Below, one piece after another: positions 43,936 through 59,247 of a DNA stretch of 64,000 nucleotides. Source of the DNA: Collinsella tanakaei (GTDB lineage Bacteria; Actinomycetota; Coriobacteriia; Coriobacteriales; Coriobacteriaceae). The notes beneath the pieces are model-generated. The model was not told the origin of the DNA. It saw only the letters and a program-made list of their open reading frames with translations, and did no database searches. The stretch is from NCBI RefSeq assembly GCF_016902615.1, contig NZ_JACJMB010000004.1, positions 1 through 64,000 of the forward strand. The letters are read 5' to 3'. Both the position numbers and the translations under genes were made by a program. Every line of letters begins with the position of its first letter. Position 1 is the first letter of the stretch.

Positions 43936-45300
43936 CTAGTTCTTCAGCGAGTTGAGCGGCGCCGGGAAGCGTCCGCCGCGGTGGGCGAACACGGTGCCGG
44001 CGTGGGGGTTTACCGGCATGATGGGCGCGCGCCCGAACAGCCCGCCGTAGTCCACGGACTCGCCGAGCCCCTTGCCGATGGCGGGGATGATGCGCACCGC
44101 CGTGGTCTTGTTGTTGATGACGCCGATGGCCATCTCGTCGGCGATGATGCCCGCGATGGTCTCGACCGAGGTATCGCCCGGAATCGCGATCATGTCGAGG
44201 CCCACGGAGCACACGCAGGTCATGGCCTCGAGCTTCTCAAGCGAAAGCGCGCCGGCCTCGACGGCCTCGATCATGCCGGCATCCTCGGACACGGGGATGA
44301 ACGCGCCGGACAGGCCGCCCACGCTGGAGCTCGCCATGACGCCGCCCTTCTTGACGCAGTCGTTCAGCAGGGCGAGCGCCGCGGTGGTGCCGGGGCCGCC
44401 GCAGGTGCCCACGCCGATGATCTCGAGGATGCGGGCCACGGAGTCGCCGACGGCGGGGGTGGGGGCGAGCGAGAGGTCGACGATGCCCTTCTCCACGCCC
44501 AGGCGGCGGGCTGCCTCACGGCTCATGAGCTCGCCGGCGCGCGTGATCTTGAAGGCGGTCTGCTTGATCTTCTCGGCGACCTCCATCATGTCGGCGCTCT
44601 CGGGCAGCTGCTCCAGGGCGGCGGCCATGACGCCGGGACCCGAGACGCCGACGTTGATGACGGCGTCGGCCTCGCCGGAGCCGTGGGTGGCGCCGGCCAT
44701 GAAGGGGGAGTCCTCGACCATGTTAGCGAACACGACGAACTTCGAGGCGCCGACCGACTCGCGGTCCGCCGTGAGGCGCGCGGAGTCGAGCACGGTCTGG
44801 GCGACCATGAGCACGGCGTCCATGTTGATGCCGGCGCGCAGGCTCGCCACGTTTACGCTCGAGCACACGCGGCTCGTCTGGGCGAGCGCCTCGGGGATGC
44901 TCTGGATGAGGCGACGGTCGGCGTTACCGATGCCCTTCTGGACGAGTGCGGAGAAGCCGCCGAGGTAGTCGATGCCGAGGGTCTCGGCGGCGCGGTCGAG
45001 CGCGTGCGCGAGCGGGGTGAGATCCTCGTCGGGGCAGGCGGCGGCGATCTGCGCGATGGGCGTTACGGAGACGCGCTTGTTCACGATGGGGATGCCGTAC
45101 TCGCGCTCGAGCGCCTCCGCGGTCGGGACGAGCTGCTCGGCCGTCTTCGTGACGCGGTCGTAGATCTTCGTGCTCATCTTCTCGATGCTCTCGTCCGCGC
45201 ATCCCATGAGCGAGATGCCCATGGTGATGGTGCGGATGTCAAGATGCTGCTCTGAGACCATGCCACGGGTCTCGGCGATTTCTGCGGGCGTGATCGCCAT
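43936..45300 (-). CDS. UPF0210 (DUF711) family protein
   Basis: 454-aa member of UPF0210, sometimes labelled PFL family protein because its barrel fold resembles pyruvate formate-lyase; this is not evidence of PFL activity and there is no glycyl-radical motif. [65 protein letters not shown] and [10 protein letters not shown] are family signatures. AAAGGAG precedes the ATG. In most genomes an ACT-domain protein (UPF0237) lies immediately upstream; here no such gene is seen in the 575 bases before it. Function unknown. Confidence 0.9.
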   Translation of the reverse strand: MAITPAEIAETRGMVSEQHLDIRTITMGISLMGCADESIEKMSTKIYDRVTKTAEQLVPTAEALEREYGIPIVNKRVSVTPIAQIAAACPDEDLTPLAHALDRAAETLGIDYLGGFSALVQKGIGNADRRLIQSIPEALAQTSRVCSSVNVASLRAGINMDAVLMVAQTVLDSARLTADRESVGASKFVVFANMVEDSPFMAGATHGSGEADAVINVGVSGPGVMAAALEQLPESADMMEVAEKIKQTAFKITRAGELMSREAARRLGVEKGIVDLSLAPTPAVGDSVARILEIIGVGTCGGPGTTAALALLNDCVKKGGVMASSSVGGLSGAFIPVSEDAGMIEAVEAGALSLEKLEAMTCVCSVGLDMIAIPGDTSVETIAGIIADEMAIGVINNKTTAVRIIPAIGKGLGESVDYGGLFGRAPIMPVNPHAGTVFAHRGGRFPAPLNSLKN

Positions 45301-45875
45301 GGGCGCTCCTTTGTTCGCAACGGTTGCATGCCTATACCAAACCCCATTCTAACAACCCGCCTGCGCACCTGCGCTCTCGACGGGGTGCTGGCGGCTTCTC
45401 TGCAACAAATCGGTTGCCGTGGGGCAATGCGGTGCAGCAGCGAGATGGAGAGGGGCTCCCTTGCTGCTGTCCGATGTGGGGCGCTGCCGCCATGGCGTCT
45501 TCATCACCATCGCGAACGGCCGGGTAGCCTGCCGCCGGAAGTGCGGCCTGGTCTGCATGATTGCGGCAGTCACGCGCGGCTTCCGTGTGGTCGCTCTGGG
45601 CTGCCTGTTCCTCTTCGGTTCCTGGTTCGCCGTGCTCGGCGTCATAGGGTGGCGCCGCGCCGTCGCAAGCGTCCTTGGGCGTATGCGGCGCGGCCAGGGA
45701 AACGCTGGGTGAACCATTTCGCGCCCGGCGTGTTCGTGTGTCGGGCATCTGCAAGCGATCGCGCGCTACGCCGACTGAGTGGCTGCGCCGGTCTCGCCTG
45801 CACGTCGTTTCGCCGCGAGAGCCTTTCGTTCAACGGCTCCCACGGGTGCATCCGCACGGCTTCGCGCGCATGCGG
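45301..45875. other. 575-base region without a supported gene
   Basis: Lies between metH (ending on its right) and the UPF0210 gene (starting on its left), both on the minus strand. Several frames are open because of high GC, but none has a good start site or family features; one plus-strand frame (45419-45712) has a single hydrophobic stretch. The promoter of the UPF0210 gene must lie near 45300-45400. No riboswitch was recognised. Confidence 0.4.
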
Positions 45876-48335
45876 CTACGCGTCCGCGCCGAAGAGCTCC
45901 TCGGCGATGCGCGCGGTCTCGGCGGCGTCCTTGGCGTAGTAGTCGGCGCCGATCTGGCTCGCATATTCCGGCGTGAGCACCGCGCCGCCCACGACGACCT
46001 TCACGCCCGGGACCTGCTCGTGCAGAAGGTCGATGGTCTGCTCCATGGCGGGAACCGTCGTGGTCATGAGGGCGGAGAGGCCCACGAGCTCGACGCCGCG
46101 GGCGCGGACCTCATCGACGATGGCCTGCGGGTCGACGTCGCGGCCGAGGTCGAACACGGTGTAGCCGTAGTTGTCGAGCAGCATCTTCACGATGTTCTTG
46201 CCGATGTCATGGATGTCGCCCTTGACGGTGGCCAGGCAGATGGAGCCCTTTGAGGCGATGTCGCTCGCGGGCATGAGACGCCGGATGGTGTCGAAGCCCA
46301 CGCGCGCGCATTCGGCCGACGCCATGAGCTGGGGCAGGAAGTAGGCCCCCTTGTCGAACAGCTCGCCCACCTCGTCGAGCGCGGGGATGAGGTGGTCGTT
46401 GATAAGGTCCATGGGGTCGCATGTGGCCAGCAGGCGCTCGGTCGCCGCCGCCATCTCGTCCTTCTTGCCGGTGAGGATGAGGTGGCGAATCGGGTCGCCT
46501 GCGTCGGCGGCGATCGTGTCGCCGGCGGCTTGGGCGGTGTTCGCCGGATGCCCCTTGTAGGGGTCCGCCCAGGTGGCGTAGCGCTCGATATAGGCCACAG
46601 AGCCCGCATCCTCCATGTTGAGCACGCGGAAGGCGCGCACGGCGTCCATGTAGCGCGCCGATCCCGGGTTCATGATGGGGGCGTCGAGGCCCGCGCCGAA
46701 GGCGGCGGCGAGAAACGTCGCGTTCATGAGCTCGCGGGCAGGCAGGCCGAAGCTGATGTTCGAGACGCCGAGCGCGCAGTGGACGCCCAGGCGCTCGCGG
46801 CACATGGTCACGGCGCGCAGGATCTCGAGCGCCTGCGCTTGGTTCGTGGACGCCGTCATGACGAGGCAGTCGATGAGGATGCGGTCGGGCCCGATACCGT
46901 AGCGCGCGGCCTCGTCGACGATGCGCTGCGCGATGGCGAAGCGCGCCTGCGCGGTGTCGGGGATACCGTCCTCGTCGAGCGTGAGGCCGATGATGTTCGC
47001 GCCGTAGTGCGCGGCGATGGGCAGGATGGCATCCAGGCTCTCGCGCTTGCCGTTGACGGAGTTGATGATGGGCTTGCCCGCGTAGCGGCGCACGGCGCGC
47101 TCGATGGCGGCAGGGTCGGTGGAGTCGATCTGCAGGGGCAGCACCGTCGCGGCGGAGAGCTGCTCGCAGACGCGTGCCAGCACGGCGGGCTCGTCGATGC
47201 CGGGAAGTCCCACGTTGACATCGAGGATGTCGGCGCCCTGCTCCTGCTGGCTGATGCCCTGGCCGATCACGTAGTCGATATCGCCCTCGCGCAGGGCCGC
47301 CTGCAGGCGCTTTTTGCCCGTGGGGTTGATGCGCTCGCCGATGACGGCGACGCGCCGCTCGGCCTCGGGCAGCGCTACGAGCGTCTGGGCGCTCGCGACC
47401 GTGAGAGCGCCCGCAGCCGGGTGCGCCGCGGGCACGCGGTCGCGCACGATGTCGGCGAGCAGGCGGATGTAGGCGGGCGTGGTGCCGCAGCATCCGCCGA
47501 TGACGCCCACGCCGCCCTCGACCATCGCCTGCACGCCGGCGGCATAGGTTGCGGGGTCGATATCGTAGACGGTCTTCCCGTCGCGCACCTTCGGCAGGCC
47601 GGCGTTCGCCTGCACCATGACGGGCTTTGCCGTTGAGGCGACCATGCGTCGGGCGAAGGGTGCAAGTTCGGCGGGGCCGAGCGAGCAGTTGATGCCCACG
47701 ACGTCGGCGCCCAGGGCGTCGAGCGTTGCCGCCGCCACCTCGGGCGGGGTGCCCAGAAACGTGCGGCCGTCCGCCTCGAAGGTCATGGTGGCGAAGATCG
47801 GCAGGTCCGCGTGCTCTTTCGCAGCGAGCACCGCGGCGCGGACCTCGGCGAGATCGGTCATGGTCTCGATGACGATGAGGTCCACCCCGGCCGCGACCGC
47901 CGCGCGCACCTGCTGAGCGAACAGCTCGTAGGCCTCATCGAACGTGAGGGTTCCCAGGGGCGCGAGCAGGGCGCCGGTGGGGCCGATGTCGCCGGCCACG
48001 TAGCGCGCACCGGCGTCGCGGGCGCAGCGCACGGCGGCGCAGAAGACGTCCTCGACCGTGGCGGCATCCCCGAGCTTGCGGGCGTTCGCGCCGAACGTGT
48101 TCGTGGTCACGACCTCCGCGCCCGCCTCGACGTATGCGGTGTGCACGGCGCGGATCTCGTCGGGATTCGTGAGGCACAGAAGCTCCGGCAGCTCGCCGGC
48201 GGCAAGGCCCGCCGCCTGCAGCATCGTGCCCATGCCGCCGTCGAAGAGCAGGTGGCGCCTCCCTTCGAGGACGGCGCGCAGGTCGTCATCGGCGATGCGC
48301 AGGGTATCGAGCGTGCGGGGCGTGTAGTCGGTCAT
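45876..48335 (-). CDS. metH: B12-dependent methionine synthase lacking the activation domain
   Basis: 819-aa cobalamin-dependent homocysteine methyltransferase. The N-terminal homocysteine domain begins HLLFDGGMGTMLQ, with zinc-binding Cys residues in GINCSLGP and GGCCGTTP. The pterin domain (IGERINPTGKKRLQAALREGD ... VLDEAAR-type segments) takes methyl from methyltetrahydrofolate. The cobalamin module ends the protein, with the axial His at about 709 in VKGDIHDIGKNIV. E. coli MetH (1227 aa) has a further reactivation domain, absent here and encoded separately upstream. The ATG at 48335 with GTGAGGA upstream is preferred to an in-frame GTG at 48347. Transcription order is metF, activation gene, metH. 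Confidence 0.95.
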   Translation of the reverse strand: MTDYTPRTLDTLRIADDDLRAVLEGRRHLLFDGGMGTMLQAAGLAAGELPELLCLTNPDEIRAVHTAYVEAGAEVVTTNTFGANARKLGDAATVEDVFCAAVRCARDAGARYVAGDIGPTGALLAPLGTLTFDEAYELFAQQVRAAVAAGVDLIVIETMTDLAEVRAAVLAAKEHADLPIFATMTFEADGRTFLGTPPEVAAATLDALGADVVGINCSLGPAELAPFARRMVASTAKPVMVQANAGLPKVRDGKTVYDIDPATYAAGVQAMVEGGVGVIGGCCGTTPAYIRLLADIVRDRVPAAHPAAGALTVASAQTLVALPEAERRVAVIGERINPTGKKRLQAALREGDIDYVIGQGISQQEQGADILDVNVGLPGIDEPAVLARVCEQLSAATVLPLQIDSTDPAAIERAVRRYAGKPIINSVNGKRESLDAILPIAAHYGANIIGLTLDEDGIPDTAQARFAIAQRIVDEAARYGIGPDRILIDCLVMTASTNQAQALEILRAVTMCRERLGVHCALGVSNISFGLPARELMNATFLAAAFGAGLDAPIMNPGSARYMDAVRAFRVLNMEDAGSVAYIERYATWADPYKGHPANTAQAAGDTIAADAGDPIRHLILTGKKDEMAAATERLLATCDPMDLINDHLIPALDEVGELFDKGAYFLPQLMASAECARVGFDTIRRLMPASDIASKGSICLATVKGDIHDIGKNIVKMLLDNYGYTVFDLGRDVDPQAIVDEVRARGVELVGLSALMTTTVPAMEQTIDLLHEQVPGVKVVVGGAVLTPEYASQIGADYYAKDAAETARIAEELFGADA

Positions 48336-48401
48336 GGGGGTCCTCACGGTCGCGGTCGTGTTGCAGGTATTGTACTCGTGCGATGCGCGCGCGGTGCGCC
48401 A

Positions 48402-49178
48402 TCAGGTGCCCGCGTAGCAGGTGGTGCCGCGCGCCCGGAAGGAGCAGGAGCCGGCCAGGCGGCAGATGGCGCAGCTCGGGCGCGTATCGGCGGCGTGCGC
48501 GTCGCCATCGAACAGCCCCACCATGGCCGTCACGCTCTTGGCGGGCAGCAGCAGATGGCTGTCGGTCACGGTGAGGCCGATGCGCCTCGTCGCGTCGAGG
48601 GCGGCGACGATCGCATCCTGCGCCGCAAGCGGGCAGTCGCCGTAGCCGCAGGAGAAGCGCCAGTTGCGCGTAAGGCCCGCCTCCTGGGCGGCGTTTCCCA
48701 CTGCGGCGTCCATCTCGTCGACGGCGGCTTCGATGTAGGCCGATCCCGCGGCGTCCAAGATGGCGGCGTCCAGCGGATTTTGCCGCGCCAGCAGGCGCAG
48801 GCGCCGCTCGCTTGCCATACCGAGCGTGGCTGCGACAAGCGCGCAGCAGCGGGCGTCCTTCAGGTGGCGGAAGACGTCGCGGCCGCGCAGCTCGACGGTC
48901 GTGCCGACAAGGCGGATGCAGGGGTCGCCGGCAGCATCGGTCCCCGTCGCGTCGACGGCGAAGACGCGCCGCACGCCGCGCGGGGCGACCTCGTGCTCGA
49001 GTTCCGCCACGATGCGCTCGATGCGCCCGGCGAGCTCCTCGTCGATGTGCTGCCCAGCGTATCCCAGGTAGCGCAGGACCTCGGCGCGGTCGATGGCGGG
49101 GCGCTGCGCCGCATCCGGCTGGTAGGGGACGGGAGCCTGGAGCGCCTCGGGTACGGTGCACATGCGGATGTCACTCAC
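48402..49178 (-). CDS. stand-alone methionine synthase activation-domain protein
   Basis: 258-aa protein resembling the AdoMet-binding reactivation domain of MetH, which remethylates oxidised cob(II)alamin. EAAVDEMDAA and NWRFSCGYGDCPLAAQ correspond to the conserved RxSPGYxxCPL segment (Pro changed to Cys here), and DSHLLLPAKSVTAMVG to the second signature. The C-terminus has four Cys (236, 239, 245, 254) spaced 2, 5 and 8 residues apart, absent from E. coli MetH; a metal or Fe-S site is possible but unproven. It starts at GTG 49178, 8 bases after metF, and has no strong ribosome-binding site. It complements the short MetH encoded next. Confidence 0.88.
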   Translation of the reverse strand: MSDIRMCTVPEALQAPVPYQPDAAQRPAIDRAEVLRYLGYAGQHIDEELAGRIERIVAELEHEVAPRGVRRVFAVDATGTDAAGDPCIRLVGTTVELRGRDVFRHLKDARCCALVAATLGMASERRLRLLARQNPLDAAILDAAGSAYIEAAVDEMDAAVGNAAQEAGLTRNWRFSCGYGDCPLAAQDAIVAALDATRRIGLTVTDSHLLLPAKSVTAMVGLFDGDAHAADTRPSCAICRLAGSCSFRARGTTCYAGT

Positions 49179-49186
49179 GGTCGCGC

Positions 49187-50062
49187 CTACGCGCGCAGCG
49201 CGCTCATGGCGGCCTTCGCCACGTCGGCGCGGTTCATGGTGTAGACGTGCAGGCCGTCGGCGCCGTGGCGCTGCAGGTCCTCGAGCTGGCGGCAGGCGTA
49301 CTCGATGCCCGCCTGGCGCAGCGAGTCGGGGTCGTTCTCATAGCGGGCGAGGATCTTGATCACCGGCGCGGGCAGCGATGCCGCGCAGGTGAACACCATG
49401 CGCGTGACCTGCTGCTTGCTCGTGAACGGCATGATGCCCGCCGTGATGGGGACGGTGATGCCCGCGGCGTCGGCGAGCTCGCGGAACCGGTAGAAGTAGT
49501 CGTTGTCGAAGAAGAGCTGCGTGACGAAGAAGCTCGCGCCCGCGTCCTGCTTCTGGCGCAGGTGCTTGACGGAGGTCGTCAGGTCGTCGCAGGTGAGGTG
49601 CCCTTCCGGATAGGCGGCGGCGCCCACGCAGAACCTGGCGTCCACGAGCGCGGGTATGAGGTCTTTGGCATAGGGGAAGGCGATCTCGCCGGCCTCGGCC
49701 TCGCTCATGCCCGCCGGCAGGTCGCCGCGCAGCGCGAGAACGTTTTCGACCCCCGCGGCGAGGAACTCCTCGATCTTGGCGGCGAGCGTCTCGCGCGTGA
49801 GCGAGATGCACGTGAGGTGCGCGACGGAGGGGATGTCGAGCTCCGAGGAGATCATGTGCGCGATCTTCGCGGTGGCGGCGGAGTTGCCCGAGCCGCCGGC
49901 GGAATAGGTCACGCTGATGAAGTCGGGCGCGAGCGGCGCGAACCCAGCTGCGACCTCGCGGGCGCGCTCGAGCGTGAGCTCGCCTTTGGGCGGGAACATC
50001 TCGAACGAGATGGGCTGGCATCCAGCGGATTTCGCACGGCTGAAGATCTGGTCGACTCTCAT
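49187..50062 (-). CDS. metF: 5,10-methylenetetrahydrofolate reductase
   Basis: 291-aa MetF, making 5-methyltetrahydrofolate for MetH. ISFEMFPPKGE is the N-terminal FAD/barrel signature, FISVTYSAGGSG follows, LALRGDLPAG is the folate loop, FFVTQLFFDNDYFYRF and ITAGIMPFTS are conserved, and the length is standard (about 290-300). The ATG at 50062 has AAAGGGGA upstream; a longer reading enters a non-conserved leader. First gene of the metF-activation-metH operon. No cobalamin or SAM riboswitch was seen upstream. Confidence 0.95.
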   Translation of the reverse strand: MRVDQIFSRAKSAGCQPISFEMFPPKGELTLERAREVAAGFAPLAPDFISVTYSAGGSGNSAATAKIAHMISSELDIPSVAHLTCISLTRETLAAKIEEFLAAGVENVLALRGDLPAGMSEAEAGEIAFPYAKDLIPALVDARFCVGAAAYPEGHLTCDDLTTSVKHLRQKQDAGASFFVTQLFFDNDYFYRFRELADAAGITVPITAGIMPFTSKQQVTRMVFTCAASLPAPVIKILARYENDPDSLRQAGIEYACRQLEDLQRHGADGLHVYTMNRADVAKAAMSALRA

Positions 50063-50264
50063 GATGTGTCCCCTTTGGCTGCACATGTTACGGCGTGGGG
50101 CATCATACACCGCGCGCGTGGGGGAACTGCGTGCGCCGGGAGGGCGAAACGCGTTGTTCACGGCATGACGGCGGCGGTTGTCGGGCGCGCGGCGCGCCTG
50201 ATCGTCCGGTTCGGCAGAAGACACTGGCCCTTATGTCCGTTTGGTACCCACGTCACATCGAGGA

Positions 50265-50417
50265 GGTGCCACTTTCAGTACATTTTTTGCGGGCTCATCT
50301 GAAGAGCGGATTTTACATGCATAAAAAATATAAGAAACCGCAGGAAAATGATAAATTGCTGCATAAAATTGTTCCGGCAGCGAAGGTGGCTCCGAGAAAG
50401 GTACTGAAAGGGGCACC
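50265..50417. repeat. palindromic dispersed element, copy B
   Basis: Arms of 17 bp with one mismatch: GGTGCCACTTTCAGTAC (50265-50281) and GTACTGAAAGGGGCACC (50401-50417). The interior is A/T-rich (ATTTTTTGCGGGCT at the left, then ATAAAAAATATAAGAAA). The left 13 bases CCACTTTCAGTAC and the following T-run plus CGGGCT match the element at 29669, so these are members of one family. It lies between metF and gltD; the rest of that 440-base gap has no gene. Confidence 0.75.
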
Positions 50418-50504
50418 TTGTCGTCCGACAAGGTCGCAATCGTGGCGAAACGGCGGCGCGCCCGCGCGCTCGGCGACAGTGCCGAACGTGCGGGCGCGCA
50501 CAAT

Positions 50505-51987
50505 TTACAGCTTGCAGGCGCGGGCGAGCTCGTGCGCGCATGCGACGCCGTCGGCGATGGCGTTGACCACGAGCGACGAGCCGCCGCGGGCGTCGCCGCA
50601 GGCCCAGATTCCCAGATCGGGCGTAGCCGCACCGTCGACGCCGGCGCAGCGATGGCTCTCGGTGGCGTCCATGATGGGCAGCGGCCTGCCAGCGCCCGCG
50701 GCGGGGACGGCAACGCCGAAGGCGTCGAGCACGCCTCGCTCGGGGCCGGTGAAGCCGCAGGCGATGAGCACGAGCTGCGCGGGCAGCTCGCGGACGCTGC
50801 CTTCGATCTCGGCGGGCGAGCCGCCTGCCCACTCGACATCGACGACCTCGAGCGCCCGCACGTGCCCGCTCGCGTCGGCAAGTGCGGCGCGGGTGTTCAC
50901 CGACCAGCTGCGGATTTCGGCGCCCGCGGCGGCGATGGCCTCCTGCTGGCCGTAGTCGGTCTTCTTGACGTTCGGCCACTGCGGCCAGGGGTTTTCGGGC
51001 AGGCGCTCAGCTGGCGGCTCCGGCATGACCTCGATCTGCCGGACGCTTGCCGCGCCCTGGCGCACGGCGGTGCCCACGCAGTCGTTGCCGGTGTCGCCGC
51101 CGCCGATCACGACCACGTCGAGCCCGCGCGCGGAGATGGCCGGCTGCGTGCCCGCGAGCACCGACTTGGTCGAGGCCGTCAGGTAGTCGACGGCCATGAC
51201 CACGCCTTCACTGTCCATGCCGGGCACATCGAGCGTACGCGCCGCGCCCGCGCCCACGGAGAGCACGACGGCGTCGAACTCGTCGACAAGCTCGGCGGCG
51301 ATGGCGGGGTCGGCGGCGTCGCTTTCGAGCCTGAAGGCGATGCCGCGCTCCTCCATCAAGCTGCAGCGGCGCTCGACGATCTCCTTCGGCAGCTTCATGT
51401 TCGGGATGCCGTACATGAGCAGGCCGCCGGGGCGGTCGGCGCGCTCGATTATCTCGACGCGCGCGCCCAGGCGGGCGAGCTCCCAGGCGCAGGCGAGGCC
51501 TGCGGGGCCGGAACCCACCACGGCGATGCGCGGCGCGTCCGCACGAGGGGCGGCAAACGCCGCAGGGCCGCCGTGTGCCCATTCCCAGTCGGAGATCGCG
51601 CGCTCGGTGTCGTGGATGGCCGTCGGCTCTCCCTCGACCGATCCCAGGTTGCACGCCGCCTCGCAGGGGGCGGGGCACACGCGGCTCGTGAACTCAGGCA
51701 GCGGGCTCGTGAGGGCGAGGCGGTCGGCCGCCTCGCGCCAGCGCCCGCGCCACACGAGGTCGTTCCACTCGGGGATGAGGTTGTGCAGCGGGCAGCCGCT
51801 TGAGCGCGCCCGTCCGAAGGGGTGCCCCGTCTGGCAGAACGCCACGCCGCACATCATGCAGCGGCTCGCCTGCACGCGCCGCTCGCCCTCGTCGAGCTCG
51901 CGATAGAGCTCATCGAAGTCGCGGACGCGCTCGTCTACGGGGCGCAGCTCGTGAACCTTGCGGCCGTATGTCAGAAACGCTCCCGGC

Positions 51988-51995
<8 letters not shown>
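50505..51995 (-). CDS. gltD: glutamate synthase small subunit
   Basis: 496-aa NADPH-dependent beta subunit of glutamate synthase. Fe-S Cys are in CMMCGVAFC (46, 49, 54), SGCPLHN (68) and CPAPCEAAC (108, 111, 115). The FAD site is VVGSGPAGLACAWELARLG from about 159, with RPGGLLMYGIPNMKLPKE after it; the NADPH site is VVIGGGDTGNDCVG. IWACGDARGGSSLVVNAI closes the FAD domain. AGGAGG precedes the ATG and the gene start overlaps the gltB end by 8 bases, so the two are coupled. It passes electrons from NADPH to GltB. Confidence 0.95.
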
Positions 51996-56622
<4,627 letters not shown>

Positions 56623-57029
56623 ATATAGTCCTCCCGCGGGTCGAATCGTATGGATGGCGCGCCCGGGCGCGGGGTGCGCCCGGGGCCGGGCGACTTATGG
56701 TAGGAAGCCTTGATTGCGGGCGGTTTTCCCAACTATTGCAACGCGGTTTCGATTTGGGGGCGAAACGGTGTCAACAGGGTGGCGGCGCTGTGGGGAGCTC
56801 GGCCCCATGACACCGATGAGCTGCGCAAACGATGCGTTGTACAGCGAGGGGGCGACCGGGGTGCGCCGGGCCGTCCACCTGGTGCGCGCGACTTCAGATG
56901 GTCATCTGGGCGTTGCTGCGCGGTAACCTGCGTGAAATTGCCTCGAAACCCAGGGCCTGTAATCTACAATTCGTTCGTTGGGACAAAACGCCGGCGGCAC
57001 GAGGCCGGCGTGATACGAAGGGAGCCCCT
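56623..57029. promoter_or_regulatory. divergent gltB/glnN regulatory region
   Basis: About 400 bases without a gene. For the glutamine synthetase, TTGCCT (56938-56943), 16-base spacer and TAATCT (56960-56965) make a promoter 65 bases before the ATG. Next to gltB a GC-rich stretch (56660-56690) could fold on itself. Nitrogen-regulator sites are expected here but none was recognised; no glutamine riboswitch was found. Confidence 0.5.
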
Positions 57030-59126
<2,097 letters not shown>

Positions 59127-59153
59127 ACCCGCCGTCGCATCCGATGCATGCAC

Positions 59154-59185
59154 AGAGGGCTCCCGTGCGGGAGCCCTCTTTTTTT
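59154..59185 (+). terminator. rho-independent terminator after glnN
   Basis: Perfect 11-bp stem AGAGGGCTCCC (59154-59164) with GGGAGCCCTCT (59169-59179), loop GTGC, then a run of T to 59185. Confidence 0.95.
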
Positions 59186-59196
59186 GGCTTGGTTGT

Positions 59197-59235
59197 CCTT
59201 GTCTCCCCTGGGGACGGGGCAGTTTGGAGACAAGG
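59197..59235. repeat. short palindromic element related to the one at 35 kb
   Basis: CCTTGTCTCC (59197-59206) and GGAGACAAGG (59226-59235) are perfect arms. The loop between them contains TGGGGACGGGGCAGTTT, which matches 16 of 17 bases of the core of the palindrome at 35083-35167 (GGGGACGGGGTAGTTTGG). It lies between convergent glnN and guaD. Confidence 0.65.
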
Positions 59236-59247
59236 GCCGATGCGCGC

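Noticed and set aside
43936-45300. Reading UPF0210 as a second pyruvate formate-lyase
   Set aside because: The family label PFL-like reflects fold only; the protein has no glycyl-radical loop or Cys-Cys pair.
45419-45712. 97-codon plus-strand frame with one hydrophobic segment between metH and the UPF0210 gene
   Set aside because: Weak start site, Arg/Gly/Cys-rich composition typical of GC-rich noncoding DNA, and no family.
50063-50264. Cobalamin or SAM riboswitch upstream of metF-metH
   Set aside because: No B12 box or S-box core could be found on the minus strand in this stretch.
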